Assembly: GCA_019637195.1 (NCBI GenBank)
Contig: JAHBWA010000068.1
Location: 1-44,964 of the forward strand
Direction: 5' to 3'
DNA: 44,964 nt
Source: Labilithrix sp.
GTDB lineage: Bacteria > Myxococcota_A > Polyangia > Polyangiales > Polyangiaceae
The translations under genes were made by a program, and so were the position numbers. Position 1 is the stretch's first letter; each line of letters opens with the position of its first letter. The notes beneath the pieces are model-generated. The model made no database searches. It had not been told where the DNA came from and saw only the letters and a program-made list of their open reading frames with translations. Shown here in pieces: positions 20,511-28,101 of this stretch.

Positions 20511-20630
20511 CGCGTCGGTTGGCGATCGTCTCGTCGGCGGGATCGCGTCGGTTGGCGATTTTCTCGCCGGAGGGAATTGCGCGGTTGGCGATCGCCTGCC
20601 GGAGGGATGCGCGCGGTCGCGATCTGCTAG
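20511..20630. repeat. ~32-nt degenerate tandem repeat
   Basis: Three to four copies of a unit starting CGCGTCGGTTGGCGATCGTC lie in the gap between the convergent helicase and desaturase genes. The phrase GGTTGGCGAT is kept in three copies (20517, 20550, 20583). No other feature is seen in this 211-base gap. Confidence 0.75.
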
Positions 20631-20676
20631 GCGCGGCGCGCACCGCCGAGAGGCTGGCCCTGGCGCAACTCGGGCG

Positions 20677-21660
20677 TCAGGCCATCTGCGCGTTGTTGCC
20701 GGCCTCGAGCGCCTCGACCGAGTCGGTGAGCGGACCAGCCGCGCGCGCGGCGGCGACGCGTCCGCCCTCCGGCGCGTCGAACGGCGCGCGGCCGATCTGC
20801 TTCGTCTCGAAGCGCGGGAGGAACGCCGGGATCACGTACCCGCGGATCACCCACCACCAGAAGCTGCGCCAGTTGAGATCCGGGTGGATCTTGTCGGCGA
20901 TCTTCGCGTGCTCGACGTAGGCCGTGCTCCAGTGGGCCCCCGCGTTGGCGTGGTGAACGGTGTGGAGGCCGTTGTTGAAGACGAGGAAGTTGAACACTCG
21001 GCCGGTGATGTTCCGCGAGTGGTCGTACTTCGACCACGGGTCGCAGTGCACGTGCTGCATGTAGTTGAACCACATCATCGTGTACGTGCCGAAGAGCGAA
21101 GGTAGGCCGAACGCGAGCACCCACACCTTGAAGCCCACCCAGGGGCCGTTCAGCGCGATGGCGGCGACGAGCGTCCCGAGGAGCCCGCTGATCCAGATGG
21201 CGTACTGCGTGAGGATCTGTCTGTAGAGGGCCGGGTTCGCGGTCTTGGCCTTCTGGATGTACTGCTTGATCGGCGTCGACTGGTAGTACGCCGAGACGAA
21301 GTAGTAGCTGAGCGCGATCCACCAGACGTTTCGATTGGTGTGACGCCAGGTGATCGTGGCGTCGCCCTCGCGATTGACGTGCTTGTGGTGATTGAGGTTG
21401 TGCGTCGGGATCCACGCGAACGACGGGTAGCCGTAGAACACGGAGAGCCAGTTCCCGTAGAACGAGTTCATCCGCTTCGACTTGAACGTCGGACAGTGAT
21501 TGTGGTTGTGCGCCATCGTCCCCGCGGCCATCGCCAGGTAGAAGCTGACGGGAGCGAGGTAGGGCAAGAGCTTCGGATTCGTGAGCTGAGCGACCAGCAC
21601 CACGGGCATCGCAAGCGCCCAGACGAGAGTCCGGTAGTCGGCCGAATTGCGCGGAAGCAT
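20677..21660 (-). CDS. Membrane fatty acid desaturase
   Basis: A 327-residue integral membrane di-iron desaturase. The His boxes are H51-NHN-H55, H87-NLN-H91-H92 and H233-TV-H236-H237, in the usual order and spacing between hydrophobic segments. HVHCD near residue 195 is an additional conserved His element. It introduces a double bond into acyl chains in the membrane and so adjusts fluidity. The start at 21660 is the ATG nearest the conserved N-terminus; an upstream in-frame start adds only a basic peptide. Regiospecificity and acyl carrier (CoA, ACP or lipid) cannot be read. It stands alone, facing the helicase gene. Confidence 0.9.
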   Translation of the reverse strand: MLPRNSADYRTLVWALAMPVVLVAQLTNPKLLPYLAPVSFYLAMAAGTMAHNHNHCPTFKSKRMNSFYGNWLSVFYGYPSFAWIPTHNLNHHKHVNREGDATITWRHTNRNVWWIALSYYFVSAYYQSTPIKQYIQKAKTANPALYRQILTQYAIWISGLLGTLVAAIALNGPWVGFKVWVLAFGLPSLFGTYTMMWFNYMQHVHCDPWSKYDHSRNITGRVFNFLVFNNGLHTVHHANAGAHWSTAYVEHAKIADKIHPDLNWRSFWWWVIRGYVIPAFLPRFETKQIGRAPFDAPEGGRVAAARAAGPLTDSVEALEAGNNAQMA

Positions 21661-21855
21661 CGGGCTTTGGGGTAGCCGCGACGCGGTCGCGGGGCAAGCT
21701 CGAAGCCTCACATTTTTCAGTCAGAACGGGGGTGCTGCGCACGCTCGTTCGCAGTCGTCTGGCGATCCGCTTCGCGTCGATCGACCGTCGGAAACGGGAA
21801 GGGACTGCAACGAGGGCCTGTGCGCCCTCTAGCGCGGCCTCCACCGCCGGAGGCG

Positions 21856-22047
21856 TTCCCCGTGCAGTAGGTGTGTCCCTCGTGAGTAGGCGTCCCTTCG
21901 CGCGTAGGTCTTCCCTCGCGCAGTGGCGCCCGTCGCGCAGTGGCGCACCCGTCGCGCAATGGCGCACCCGTCGTGCGCAGGTTTCCTCGCGCAGTGGCTT
22001 ACCCGTCGTGCGTCGGTTTCCCCCGCGCAGTCGTGTCCCCTCGCGTC
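21856..22047. repeat. Degenerate ~18-nt tandem repeats
   Basis: About ten copies of a unit like TCGCGCAGTGGCGCACCCG run head to tail. The best-kept copies are at about 21915-21975. The flanking copies diverge to forms such as TCGTGCGTCGGTTTCCC. It lies upstream of the desaturase gene, so it may include or replace its promoter region. Confidence 0.75.
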
Positions 22048-22351
22048 CGTCGAACGGGGGCGCCAGGCGCGGGCTCGTGGATCGAGCCGGAGCGCGACGA
22101 GCACCATTCTGGTGCGCTCCTCACTGCCTCGCGCGAGGGAGCTCGCGAATGTGGGGTGGCCTGGGCGGTGCGTCCGGCTCCGGCATGAGCCCGCCGCCGC
22201 CACCGCCCCGCGGTCCGAGAAACGCGGACACTGTACGTTCCGTACGCCGCAGCGCCGTGGAATCTCCTGCGGACCGGAGGCGGACCTCCCCGCGTGCGTT
22301 GGACCAAAGCCGCGGCGATCGAGCGTCAGAGGGTTGCGTTTCCAGTCGAGG

Positions 22352-22605
22352 CCGCCGCCTGGCTATCGCCTGTATGTCGAGACCGACGAGGTCGGGGGCG
22401 GAGGTGAAGTGAGCCTGACGGCGGGGCCTCGTCGTGATTGGACGACACGCCGCCTGCGATCTCGTGCTTTGCGAGGCGACGGCCTCGCGCCGACACGTCC
22501 TCGGTCGCACCTGGATGCTCGACCACGGACTGCCGATCCAGAGCGCCCTCGATCTCGACTCGGGGACGGGCTTCGAGCTGTCCAACGGCTCCAGGCGGCG
22601 CGCGG
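22352..22605 (+). pseudogene. Frameshifted FHA-domain fragment
   Basis: In one frame, 22431-22605 reads VVIGRHAACDLVL, then ATASRRHVLGRTW, then ALDLDSGTGFELSNG. These are the three marks of a forkhead-associated phosphothreonine-binding domain: the GR turn, S-R-R-H, and the D-L-x-S-x-x-G...N-G end. The expected first strands, GYRLYVETDEVGGGGEVSLTAGP, lie directly upstream in a different frame; removing the single C at 22430 joins them. No start codon, ribosome site or continuing domain was found on either side. FHA domains read Ser/Thr-kinase signals and often sit on sigma-54 activators in myxobacteria. The best reading is a decayed gene remnant; a sequencing error in a real small gene is the alternative. 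Confidence 0.65.
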
Positions 22606-22756
22606 TCGTCGCAAGCGTTCCCGTGGCCCTCCGATCGCCGCGACATCGATCGTCGCCATTTCATCGGGAGATCCGCCGTCGGACGCGCTCGTCCCACCGC
22701 CCTGCGCTGCTGATGGTGTCTGTACCGATAGCGCCGCGGCGCTGTCGCCGAGGCAC

Positions 22757-23308
22757 CTATCGTTCGTCCCACTCGACGGTGAGCGTCCAGTTGCTCGGCT
22801 CGTCGAGCTTCCCCTCGTCGCGTCCGCACGCGACGTAGTTCGCGACGCGGGTCGGGACATTGATGCCGGCGACCGTGGGATCGTCTGTCGGCGCGGCCGG
22901 ATGCCAGCGGTACTGCTCGGTGCGGCCGATGCCGGATGTCGTGTAGATGGCCCAGTGCTCGACGCCATGGTCGGACGGGGCGGGGACGCAGACGCTGCCG
23001 ATGCGGAGTGCCCCGACGTCGCTCCGTGCCGCGCTGCTCGGCGTGAAGCGGACGGAACGGACACGCTTCGACTGGTCGGCATGGAACGGGAGGCGGAAGA
23101 GCACCCAATTCGCATGTGTCCGTGCGCCGAGTCCGTTCAGGCGGACGCGTAGACCGCTCACGAGCGCGACCCTGTGTACCCATGCCTCGCCGGGCGGGCC
23201 CGCGGGGCGCACAGCTCCGCGGTCGATTGGCTCTTCGCGTGGTGGGTCGCGGTTCGGCGGCAGCGTGAGCGACAGGAGTGCGAGCGCTCCGATCCGCGGC
23301 CAAGACAT
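22757..23308 (-). CDS. Secreted hypothetical protein
   Basis: A 183-residue protein I cannot name. The ATG at 23308 is supported by GAGAGGA just upstream and by a signal-like start, MSWPRIGALALLSLTLPP. The mature part looks beta-rich, with strands such as WVHRVALVSGLRVRLNG and NWTLTVEWDE at the very C-terminus, two Cys (VCVPAP and VACGRD), and no catalytic motif. The overall shape is like a small jelly-roll or envelope protein. It is divergent from the SDR gene across a 204-base gap. Its coding status rests on the start context and signal peptide; conservation has not been tested. Confidence 0.6.
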   Translation of the reverse strand: MSWPRIGALALLSLTLPPNRDPPREEPIDRGAVRPAGPPGEAWVHRVALVSGLRVRLNGLGARTHANWVLFRLPFHADQSKRVRSVRFTPSSAARSDVGALRIGSVCVPAPSDHGVEHWAIYTTSGIGRTEQYRWHPAAPTDDPTVAGINVPTRVANYVACGRDEGKLDEPSNWTLTVEWDER

Positions 23309-23379
23309 GATCCTCTCTTCATTCGGCCCGTTCGACCCCGACGTCAACAACCGTCGGGACGATGCCGTTCGAGTGCGGC

Positions 23380-23445
23380 GCGCTCCGTTGGGTCGAGCGC
23401 GGCGCGCTTCGTGGTCGGGTGTGGCGCTCCGTTGGTCGAGCGCGG
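23380..23445. repeat. 22/23-nt direct repeat in divergent promoter gap
   Basis: GCGCTCCGTTGGGTCGAGCG (plus three bases) at 23380-23402 recurs with one base deleted at 23424-23445. It lies between the divergent hypothetical and SDR genes, where promoter elements would be expected. Confidence 0.75.
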
Positions 23446-23512
23446 TTTCCGTCGGCAGGGAGCGAGTTCCGCTCAGGGGCGCCCGGGAATCCGCTAAAGA
23501 GCGTCTCAGGAA

Positions 23513-25081
23513 ATGAGCTCGCCCCCGTCTTTCAGGCCGGAAGAGCTCGAGCGCTGCATCGAGGTGCTCGAGTCGCTCGTCGCGGACCGCGCTGCGTTGA
23601 CCAGGATGGACCGCGATGCGCGGGTGCGACTGCTGATGGCTGCCGGGCGCCTTTCACGCCCCACGCGCGACGACAGCCGCCGGGCGGCCAAGGCCTTCCG
23701 GAAGAAGGACCGCGAGGAGATCGTCGCGCACGACCGTGACGCGACGGCCGCGACCGAGATCAGGGCGGCGCGCCGCGCTGAAGTCTACGTCGCGCCGCCG
23801 CAGCTCGTGCCGGGCACGGTCGCCGGCGCGCTGGAGTCGACGGGCGAGCTCTTGCGGCCACGCGACTGCTACATCTGCAAGCAGCCGTATCGCAGACTCC
23901 ACTTCTTCTACGACGCGATGTGTCCGCCGTGCGCGGAGCTCAACTACGCAAAACGATTTCAAACGGCGTCTCTCGCAGGCCGCACGGCGATGATCACGGG
24001 GGCGCGCATCAAGATCGGGTTCCAGGCGGCGTTGATGATGCTGCGAGCGGGGGCACGCGTCCTGGTGACGACGCGCTTTCCGCGTGACGCTGCGGCCCGC
24101 TTCGCGCGTGAGGCCGACTTCCCGGAGTGGGAGGGCCGTCTGGCGGTGTTCGGCCTCGACCTGAGGCATGCGCCGAGCGTCGAGATCTTCGCGCGGTTCG
24201 TCACGCAGACGGAGCCTCGACTCGACATCCTCATCAATAACGCTGCACAGACGGTGCGGCGCCCCGCTGCCTTCTACGCTCACCTGCTGGACGGCGAACA
24301 GCGAGCGTTCGCCGAGCTGCCGCCGGCCATGAAGTCGGTGCTTCGTCGCCATGAGGAGTGCAAGGCGGGGGTGACCCGGGAGGGGGAGCGCGCCCTCGCG
24401 CCGCCGCGCGGCGTAGCATCGCCACGCTCGACGGGTTTCGTTGCCTGGCGTGGCGGCGATGGCCCCGGTATCGGCATCCGCTCGTCGGCGATGCTCTCGC
24501 AGGTCCCCTGCGCCTACGACGACACCACCAAGGACCACGAGGTCTTCCCGGCAGGACGTTCGGACGCGGATCTTCAGCAGCTCGACCTCCGCGAGGTCAA
24601 CAGTTGGAGGCTCACGCTGGGTGACGTGCCGTCGCCGGAGATGCTCGAGGTGCAGCTCGTGAACGCCGTCGCGCCCTTCATCCTTTGCAGCAAGCTCAAG
24701 CCGCTGATGACGCGCGATCGGACGGACGAGAAACACATCGTGAACGTCTCTGCCGTCGAGGGGCAGTTCTCGCGTCGCACGAAGACGGATCGGCACCCTC
24801 ACACGAACATGGCGAAGGCGGCGCTCAACATGATGACGCGCACGAGCGCTTCGGACTATGCCGCGAGCGGCATCTTCATGAACGCCGTCGACACCGGTTG
24901 GGTCACGGACGAAGATCCGATTGCCCTGTCCCACCGCAAGCAACAGGTTCATGACTTCCAGCCCCCGCTCGATATCGTCGACGGCGCGGCGAGGGTCTGC
25001 GACCCGTTCTTCTCGGGCCTCCTCTCGGGCGAGCATGTCTGGGGCAAGTTCCTCAAGGACTATGCTCCGGCCGAGTGGTGA
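23513..25081 (+). CDS. Zinc-ribbon SDR-family oxidoreductase-like protein with non-canonical active site
   Basis: A 522-residue protein. Residues 119-140 form a zinc ribbon: C119-x-x-C122 ... C137-x-x-C140. Immediately after it, AGRTAMITGARIKIGFQAAL starts a short-chain dehydrogenase/reductase Rossmann fold; LDILINNAAQ is the usual NNAG-like strand. The glycine-rich turn has Lys at the second conserved Gly (TGARIKIG), Ser413 is in place (NVSAVEG), and at the Y-x-x-x-K site Thr431 replaces Tyr with Lys435 kept (HTNMAK). An insert at about 265-365 separates the two halves. It may bind a nucleotide without being a standard dehydrogenase. I recall similar zinc-ribbon SDR proteins in other bacteria but know no function. 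Ribosome site AGGA is close to the ATG. Confidence 0.82.
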   Translation: MSSPPSFRPEELERCIEVLESLVADRAALTRMDRDARVRLLMAAGRLSRPTRDDSRRAAKAFRKKDREEIVAHDRDATAATEIRAARRAEVYVAPPQLVPGTVAGALESTGELLRPRDCYICKQPYRRLHFFYDAMCPPCAELNYAKRFQTASLAGRTAMITGARIKIGFQAALMMLRAGARVLVTTRFPRDAAARFAREADFPEWEGRLAVFGLDLRHAPSVEIFARFVTQTEPRLDILINNAAQTVRRPAAFYAHLLDGEQRAFAELPPAMKSVLRRHEECKAGVTREGERALAPPRGVASPRSTGFVAWRGGDGPGIGIRSSAMLSQVPCAYDDTTKDHEVFPAGRSDADLQQLDLREVNSWRLTLGDVPSPEMLEVQLVNAVAPFILCSKLKPLMTRDRTDEKHIVNVSAVEGQFSRRTKTDRHPHTNMAKAALNMMTRTSASDYAASGIFMNAVDTGWVTDEDPIALSHRKQQVHDFQPPLDIVDGAARVCDPFFSGLLSGEHVWGKFLKDYAPAEW

Positions 25082-25124
25082 TCGGCGCCGCGGAGCCTCA
25101 CCGACGAAGTGCTCCCGTCGTGGC

Positions 25125-25252
25125 GCCGTGCTCGCGCGTTCGGCGCGCCGGCGTTCGTGTTCGGCGTGCGCTGCGCGCGGCGTTCGGCGCCGTGCTCGCG
25201 CGTTCGGCGCGTCGGCGCTCATGTTCGGCGTACGCGGCGTGCGGCGTTCGGC
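25125..25252. repeat. 64-nt tandem duplication
   Basis: Two adjacent 64-base copies, 25125-25188 and 25189-25252, begin GCCGTGCTCGCGCGTTCGGC and differ at a handful of positions. They are themselves rich in GTTCGGCG. They make up much of the 320-base gap upstream of thiD. The rest of that gap (25082-25124 and 25253-25401) shows no gene, and no TPP-riboswitch core was found. Confidence 0.88.
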
Positions 25253-25401
25253 TCGCTGTGCTCCCGAGGGCGCGGTTCCGCGTTCGATGTGGAGCTGCGG
25301 GCTCCGGAGAGCGGGCGGCACACGGAGCGCTATCACTCACGCGCGTGGCAGGTTCCGCTTCACTTCACGGTGACCGGGACGGTCCACTAGACTCCGTTCG
25401 C

Positions 25402-26232
25402 ATGTCGCTCGCTCACCGAGGTCGCGTGCTCGTTATCGCAGGCTCAGATTCCGGCGGTGGAGCGGGGATCCAAGGTGACATCAAGACGGTGACCATCCTC
25501 GGCGGCTACGCCGCAACGGCCGTCACGGCGATCACCGTGCAGAACACTCACGGTGTTCACGGCGTCCACCCGATTCCTGTCGAGCTCATCGAGGCGCAAG
25601 GCATCGCCGTGCTCGACGACATCGGCGCGGACGCGATCAAGACGGGCATGCTCGGGGATGTTGCCACCGTCGAGGCCGTCGCCCGGCTCATCGACCGCGC
25701 GGGCGCACCCTCGGTGATCGACCCGGTCATGGTTGCGAAGGGAGGAGCCGCCCTCCTGCCGCACGAGGCGGTCGGTGCGATCACGTCGCTCCTCTTGCCG
25801 CGATCGACGCTTCTCACTCCAAACGCGCCCGAGGCGTCGGCGCTGACAGGACTCGCCACCGAGACGACCGATGACCTTCGCCGTGCAGGCGAGGTCTTGC
25901 TTGCTGCCGGCGCGAAGGCCGTCCTCATGAAAGGTGGTCATATCGCCGGCGCCCGCGTCGTCGACGTCTTGATGACGCCGCACGGCGAAGCGACCTTCGA
26001 GGGAGACCGTATCGACACCCGACACACCCACGGGACGGGTTGCACGCTCGCGTCCGCGTGCGCCACCGGCCTTGCTCAAGGCCTGACGCTACACGCTGCC
26101 GTTGCGCGCGCCTCCAGCTACGTACGCGAGGCGCTTGCTCGGGCGCCTGGCTTCGGCTCGGGGCATGGCCCTCTCGACCACGCCTGGCCTACGCGAATGC
26201 CGGACGTACAGCGGCTGCTCGCCAAGACGTAG
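25402..26232 (+). CDS. thiD: Hydroxymethylpyrimidine/phosphomethylpyrimidine kinase ThiD
   Basis: A 276-residue ribokinase-fold kinase. It starts with VLVIAGSDSGGGAGIQGDIK, the HMP(-P) kinase signature, and has ITVQNTHGVHGV, DPVMVAKGGAALL and the anion-hole motif HTHGTGCTLASACA near the end. ThiD phosphorylates hydroxymethylpyrimidine twice to give the pyrophosphate used in thiamine synthesis. The length is normal. ATG at 25402 is where homology begins; the open frame upstream is repeat DNA. No other thiamine gene is in the window, so it is either a stand-alone salvage kinase or part of a scattered pathway. Confidence 0.95.
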   Translation: MSLAHRGRVLVIAGSDSGGGAGIQGDIKTVTILGGYAATAVTAITVQNTHGVHGVHPIPVELIEAQGIAVLDDIGADAIKTGMLGDVATVEAVARLIDRAGAPSVIDPVMVAKGGAALLPHEAVGAITSLLLPRSTLLTPNAPEASALTGLATETTDDLRRAGEVLLAAGAKAVLMKGGHIAGARVVDVLMTPHGEATFEGDRIDTRHTHGTGCTLASACATGLAQGLTLHAAVARASSYVREALARAPGFGSGHGPLDHAWPTRMPDVQRLLAKT

Positions 26233-26342
26233 CGCCCCGCGTCGCTTGCGGAGGTGCCCTTGGCCCGGTGCCGGCTCGAGCCTGGCCCGGCCACCCTCCC
26301 TGGCTAGCCACCCGCGGGGCCCCGTAGGGCGTGGGTTCTGGA

Positions 26343-26358
26343 AGTCAGCATGCTGACT
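26343..26358. promoter_or_regulatory. 16-bp perfect palindrome upstream of a MarR-like gene
   Basis: AGTCAGCATGCTGACT is its own reverse complement. It ends 75 bases before the chosen start of the MarR-like regulator, in the range expected for a promoter operator. MarR dimers bind palindromes of this length, so autoregulation is plausible. The site is inferred, not shown. Confidence 0.5.
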
Positions 26359-26433
26359 GGGCTCCAGGGCGAGACGAGGGGGCTCGGGCGGGGGCTGGGG
26401 GGCGGCGGTACGGGGTGTGCTTGGAGAGGACGG

Positions 26434-27081
26434 ATGCACCCGTTGTCGTTCTTGCAGAAGCGCGCGCATCTCTGTGCGGTGGCGCGTGGGCGGGAGATGT
26501 TCGAGCTCGTGGCGGACATGACGCCGGCTCGGTTCGATATCCTCTATTTGATTCACCGGAATCGTAGCGGGCCGTGGATGGAGCAGGCGGCGGTGACGCG
26601 CATGCTCGGTCTTGCCCGCCAGACCGTCTGGAAGATGGTCGAGCGGCTCGTCGAGCTCGGTCTCATCACGAAGACCAGAGACCTCAATTTCCATCCACGC
26701 CGGAGCATCCTGACGCTGACGGAGGAGGGGCGCCTCCGCATCCGCGAGGCGCTCGCCGCGGCGTTCACCGAGACCGAGCCGTTGCCTCGCGCCGCACCTG
26801 CGGAGCGGGTCGTTCCTCGGTACTGGAAGCGGCCCGAGCTCGCCGATGTCGTCACCGCGAACGGGGGCCGGCGCCCGTCAGTCAAGCGTGGGCGAGAGGT
26901 CGAGAAGATCTACACGACGTTCTTCTGGAGGCGGCTCTACGGCGGGCGTCGTGGAAAGCGCTTCCGGCACCTCTCGCTCCTCGACGAGATGATCGAGCTC
27001 GCGACCGACGTGGCACGCGCGCTCGGTGATACGTCGTCCACGGTCTACTCGATTCGCTTCAGCGAGAATCACGACCACTGA
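26434..27081 (+). CDS. MarR-like winged-helix regulator with C-terminal extension
   Basis: A 215-residue protein. Residues about 10-110 are a winged helix: MTPARFDILYLIHRN, then QAAVTRMLGLARQTVWKMVE as the recognition helix-turn-helix, then ITKTRDLNFHPRRSILTLTE as the wing. The pattern is that of MarR-type regulators. About 100 further residues, basic and containing YTTFFWRRLYGGRRGKRFRH, are not typical of MarR. ATG at 26434 is preferred because GGAGAGGA precedes it; the frame is open upstream to an ATG at 26350, inside a perfect palindrome. It is 201 bases after thiD and possibly has its own promoter. Effector and targets unknown. Confidence 0.75.
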   Translation: MHPLSFLQKRAHLCAVARGREMFELVADMTPARFDILYLIHRNRSGPWMEQAAVTRMLGLARQTVWKMVERLVELGLITKTRDLNFHPRRSILTLTEEGRLRIREALAAAFTETEPLPRAAPAERVVPRYWKRPELADVVTANGGRRPSVKRGREVEKIYTTFFWRRLYGGRRGKRFRHLSLLDEMIELATDVARALGDTSSTVYSIRFSENHDH

Positions 27082-27136
27082 CGCGCGGGAGCGGTCTCGA
27101 GTCGCGGCGGGCGATCGAGTGCGTGTCGATGTGCCC

Positions 27137-27281
27137 GGCTCGGCGAGCCTCGCCGACGCATGGCGTCCGCGGCTCGGCGAGCCTCGCCGACGCATGGCGT
27201 CCGGCTCGGCGAGCCTCGCCGACGCATGGCGTCCGCGGCTCGGCGAGCCTCGCCGACGCTGGCGGCCGCGGCTCGGCGAGG
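27137..27281. repeat. ~33-nt tandem repeats built on a palindrome
   Basis: Units start at 27137, 27171, 27203 and 27237, with a partial fifth at 27270 (spacing 34, 32, 34, 33). Each begins GGCTCGGCGAGCCTCGCCGA; within it TCGGCGAG-C-CTCGCCGA is a perfect hairpin-forming inverted repeat. The array fills the gap between the convergent MarR-like and AgmX-like genes. Confidence 0.9.
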
Positions 27282-27288
27282 CGCGAAA

Positions 27289-28101
27289 CTATCGCGGTCG
27301 CTTGCCTAGGATCTTGACGGGAATCGAGACGAGCCCGACGCCCGATTTCGGTGCGCCGAAACGCGCAGACTCGAGCGCTCCGCGCGAGCAGGTACGGACC
27401 TCCTCGGGGATCGCGCCGGCGCCCGTCGCCAGCGCGCACGCGACCCGGCCGTCGGCGCCGACGCGCGCGCCGACATGGATCACCCGGAGCGTCGAGCTCG
27501 CCTCCATCTGCTGCGCACATTCGGAGAGCTTGGGGAGCAGACCCTGCACGACTCGGTTGGCGTCGGGTAGTCCCTGGGCATCGACCTCGTCGATGACCGC
27601 GCCGGATGTCTCCTTTCCGAGCGTGATGGCGCCGCCGCGTACGGCGATGGGGAGCTCGAACGTCCACTGCGGGCCCGCGGCGTACGTCTCCCGCGCGAGT
27701 CGGGCGCCCATGCAGTCTTCGACTTCGCGCGTGAGGCCCGTGTCATCCATCGGGACCACGCACGTGGTCGTGCCGCTCGAGTCGACGGACGCGAGGAGCG
27801 TGAGCTTCCCGTTCGCCATCTTGGGCGCTGCCTTCTTGCCCTGCTCGTAGCACTGGGCGAGGTCGGCGCGGACGCGTTCGAGGATCTGCTCGTCGGTGAG
27901 CGCCGGGGTCGTCGTGCTCCCCGCCGGGCTCGCTGTGGCGTCGCTCGTCGCCGTGGCGGGAGCATCGGCCTGGGCTTCCACGGCGTCGCGCTCCGTGGCT
28001 GCGGAGCGAGCCGGGGCCGAGCCTGCTTTCGGGGCGGCTCCCGTTCCGCACGCGAGCGCCGAGAGTGAGACCAAGAGGACGACGAGTGGACGCTGGGCCA
28101 T
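27289..28101 (-). CDS. AgmX/TonB-C-like lipoprotein
   Basis: A 270-residue lipoprotein: MAQRPLVVLLVSLSALAC gives lipobox SALAC (Cys18). A low-complexity Ala/Thr/Ser linker runs to about residue 70. Two copies of a roughly 90-residue module follow. Each has a helix ending in Cys (LAQCYEQ; LSECAQQ), a strand pair around 'S-S-G-T-T-T-C' or 'G-A-D-G-R-V-A-C', and a second Cys-containing helix (VEDCMGARL; VRTCSRGAL). This Cys pattern is that of the AgmX/PglI C-terminal domains of myxobacteria. Those proteins are linked to gliding motility, but many paralogues have no known role. It is divergent from the prolyl oligopeptidase gene across the decanucleotide array. Confidence 0.72.
   Translation of the reverse strand: MAQRPLVVLLVSLSALACGTGAAPKAGSAPARSAATERDAVEAQADAPATATSDATASPAGSTTTPALTDEQILERVRADLAQCYEQGKKAAPKMANGKLTLLASVDSSGTTTCVVPMDDTGLTREVEDCMGARLARETYAAGPQWTFELPIAVRGGAITLGKETSGAVIDEVDAQGLPDANRVVQGLLPKLSECAQQMEASSTLRVIHVGARVGADGRVACALATGAGAIPEEVRTCSRGALESARFGAPKSGVGLVSIPVKILGKRPR

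Larger units (their letters stand above)
21661..22756. other. Gene-poor 1.1-kb stretch
   Basis: No intact gene is supported here. It holds an array of degenerate 18-nt repeats (21856-22047), about 300 bases with no readable feature, and a broken FHA-domain coding fragment (22352-22605). The remaining 150 bases up to the next stop codon show nothing I recognise. Long open frames exist but are Arg/Ser/Pro-rich translations of G+C-rich DNA without domain features. Confidence 0.65.

Noticed and set aside
21923..23152. Open frame of about 400 codons across the repeat and FHA region
   Set aside because: It starts inside degenerate repeats, changes character along its length, overlaps a better-supported minus-strand gene and shows no domain except a short stretch that belongs with the FHA remnant in another frame.
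25253..25401. TPP riboswitch upstream of thiD
   Set aside because: Looked for the conserved CTGAGA and ACCTGA cores; neither is present.
26350..26433. ATG at 26350 as start of the MarR-like gene
   Set aside because: It lies inside the perfect palindrome, has no ribosome site and adds a Gly/Arg-rich peptide. The ATG at 26434 has GGAGAGGA before it and begins at the conserved domain.
27137..27281. Possible CRISPR array
   Set aside because: Units are directly adjacent with no variable spacers and no cas genes are present; the same holds for the arrays at 8866 and 28213.
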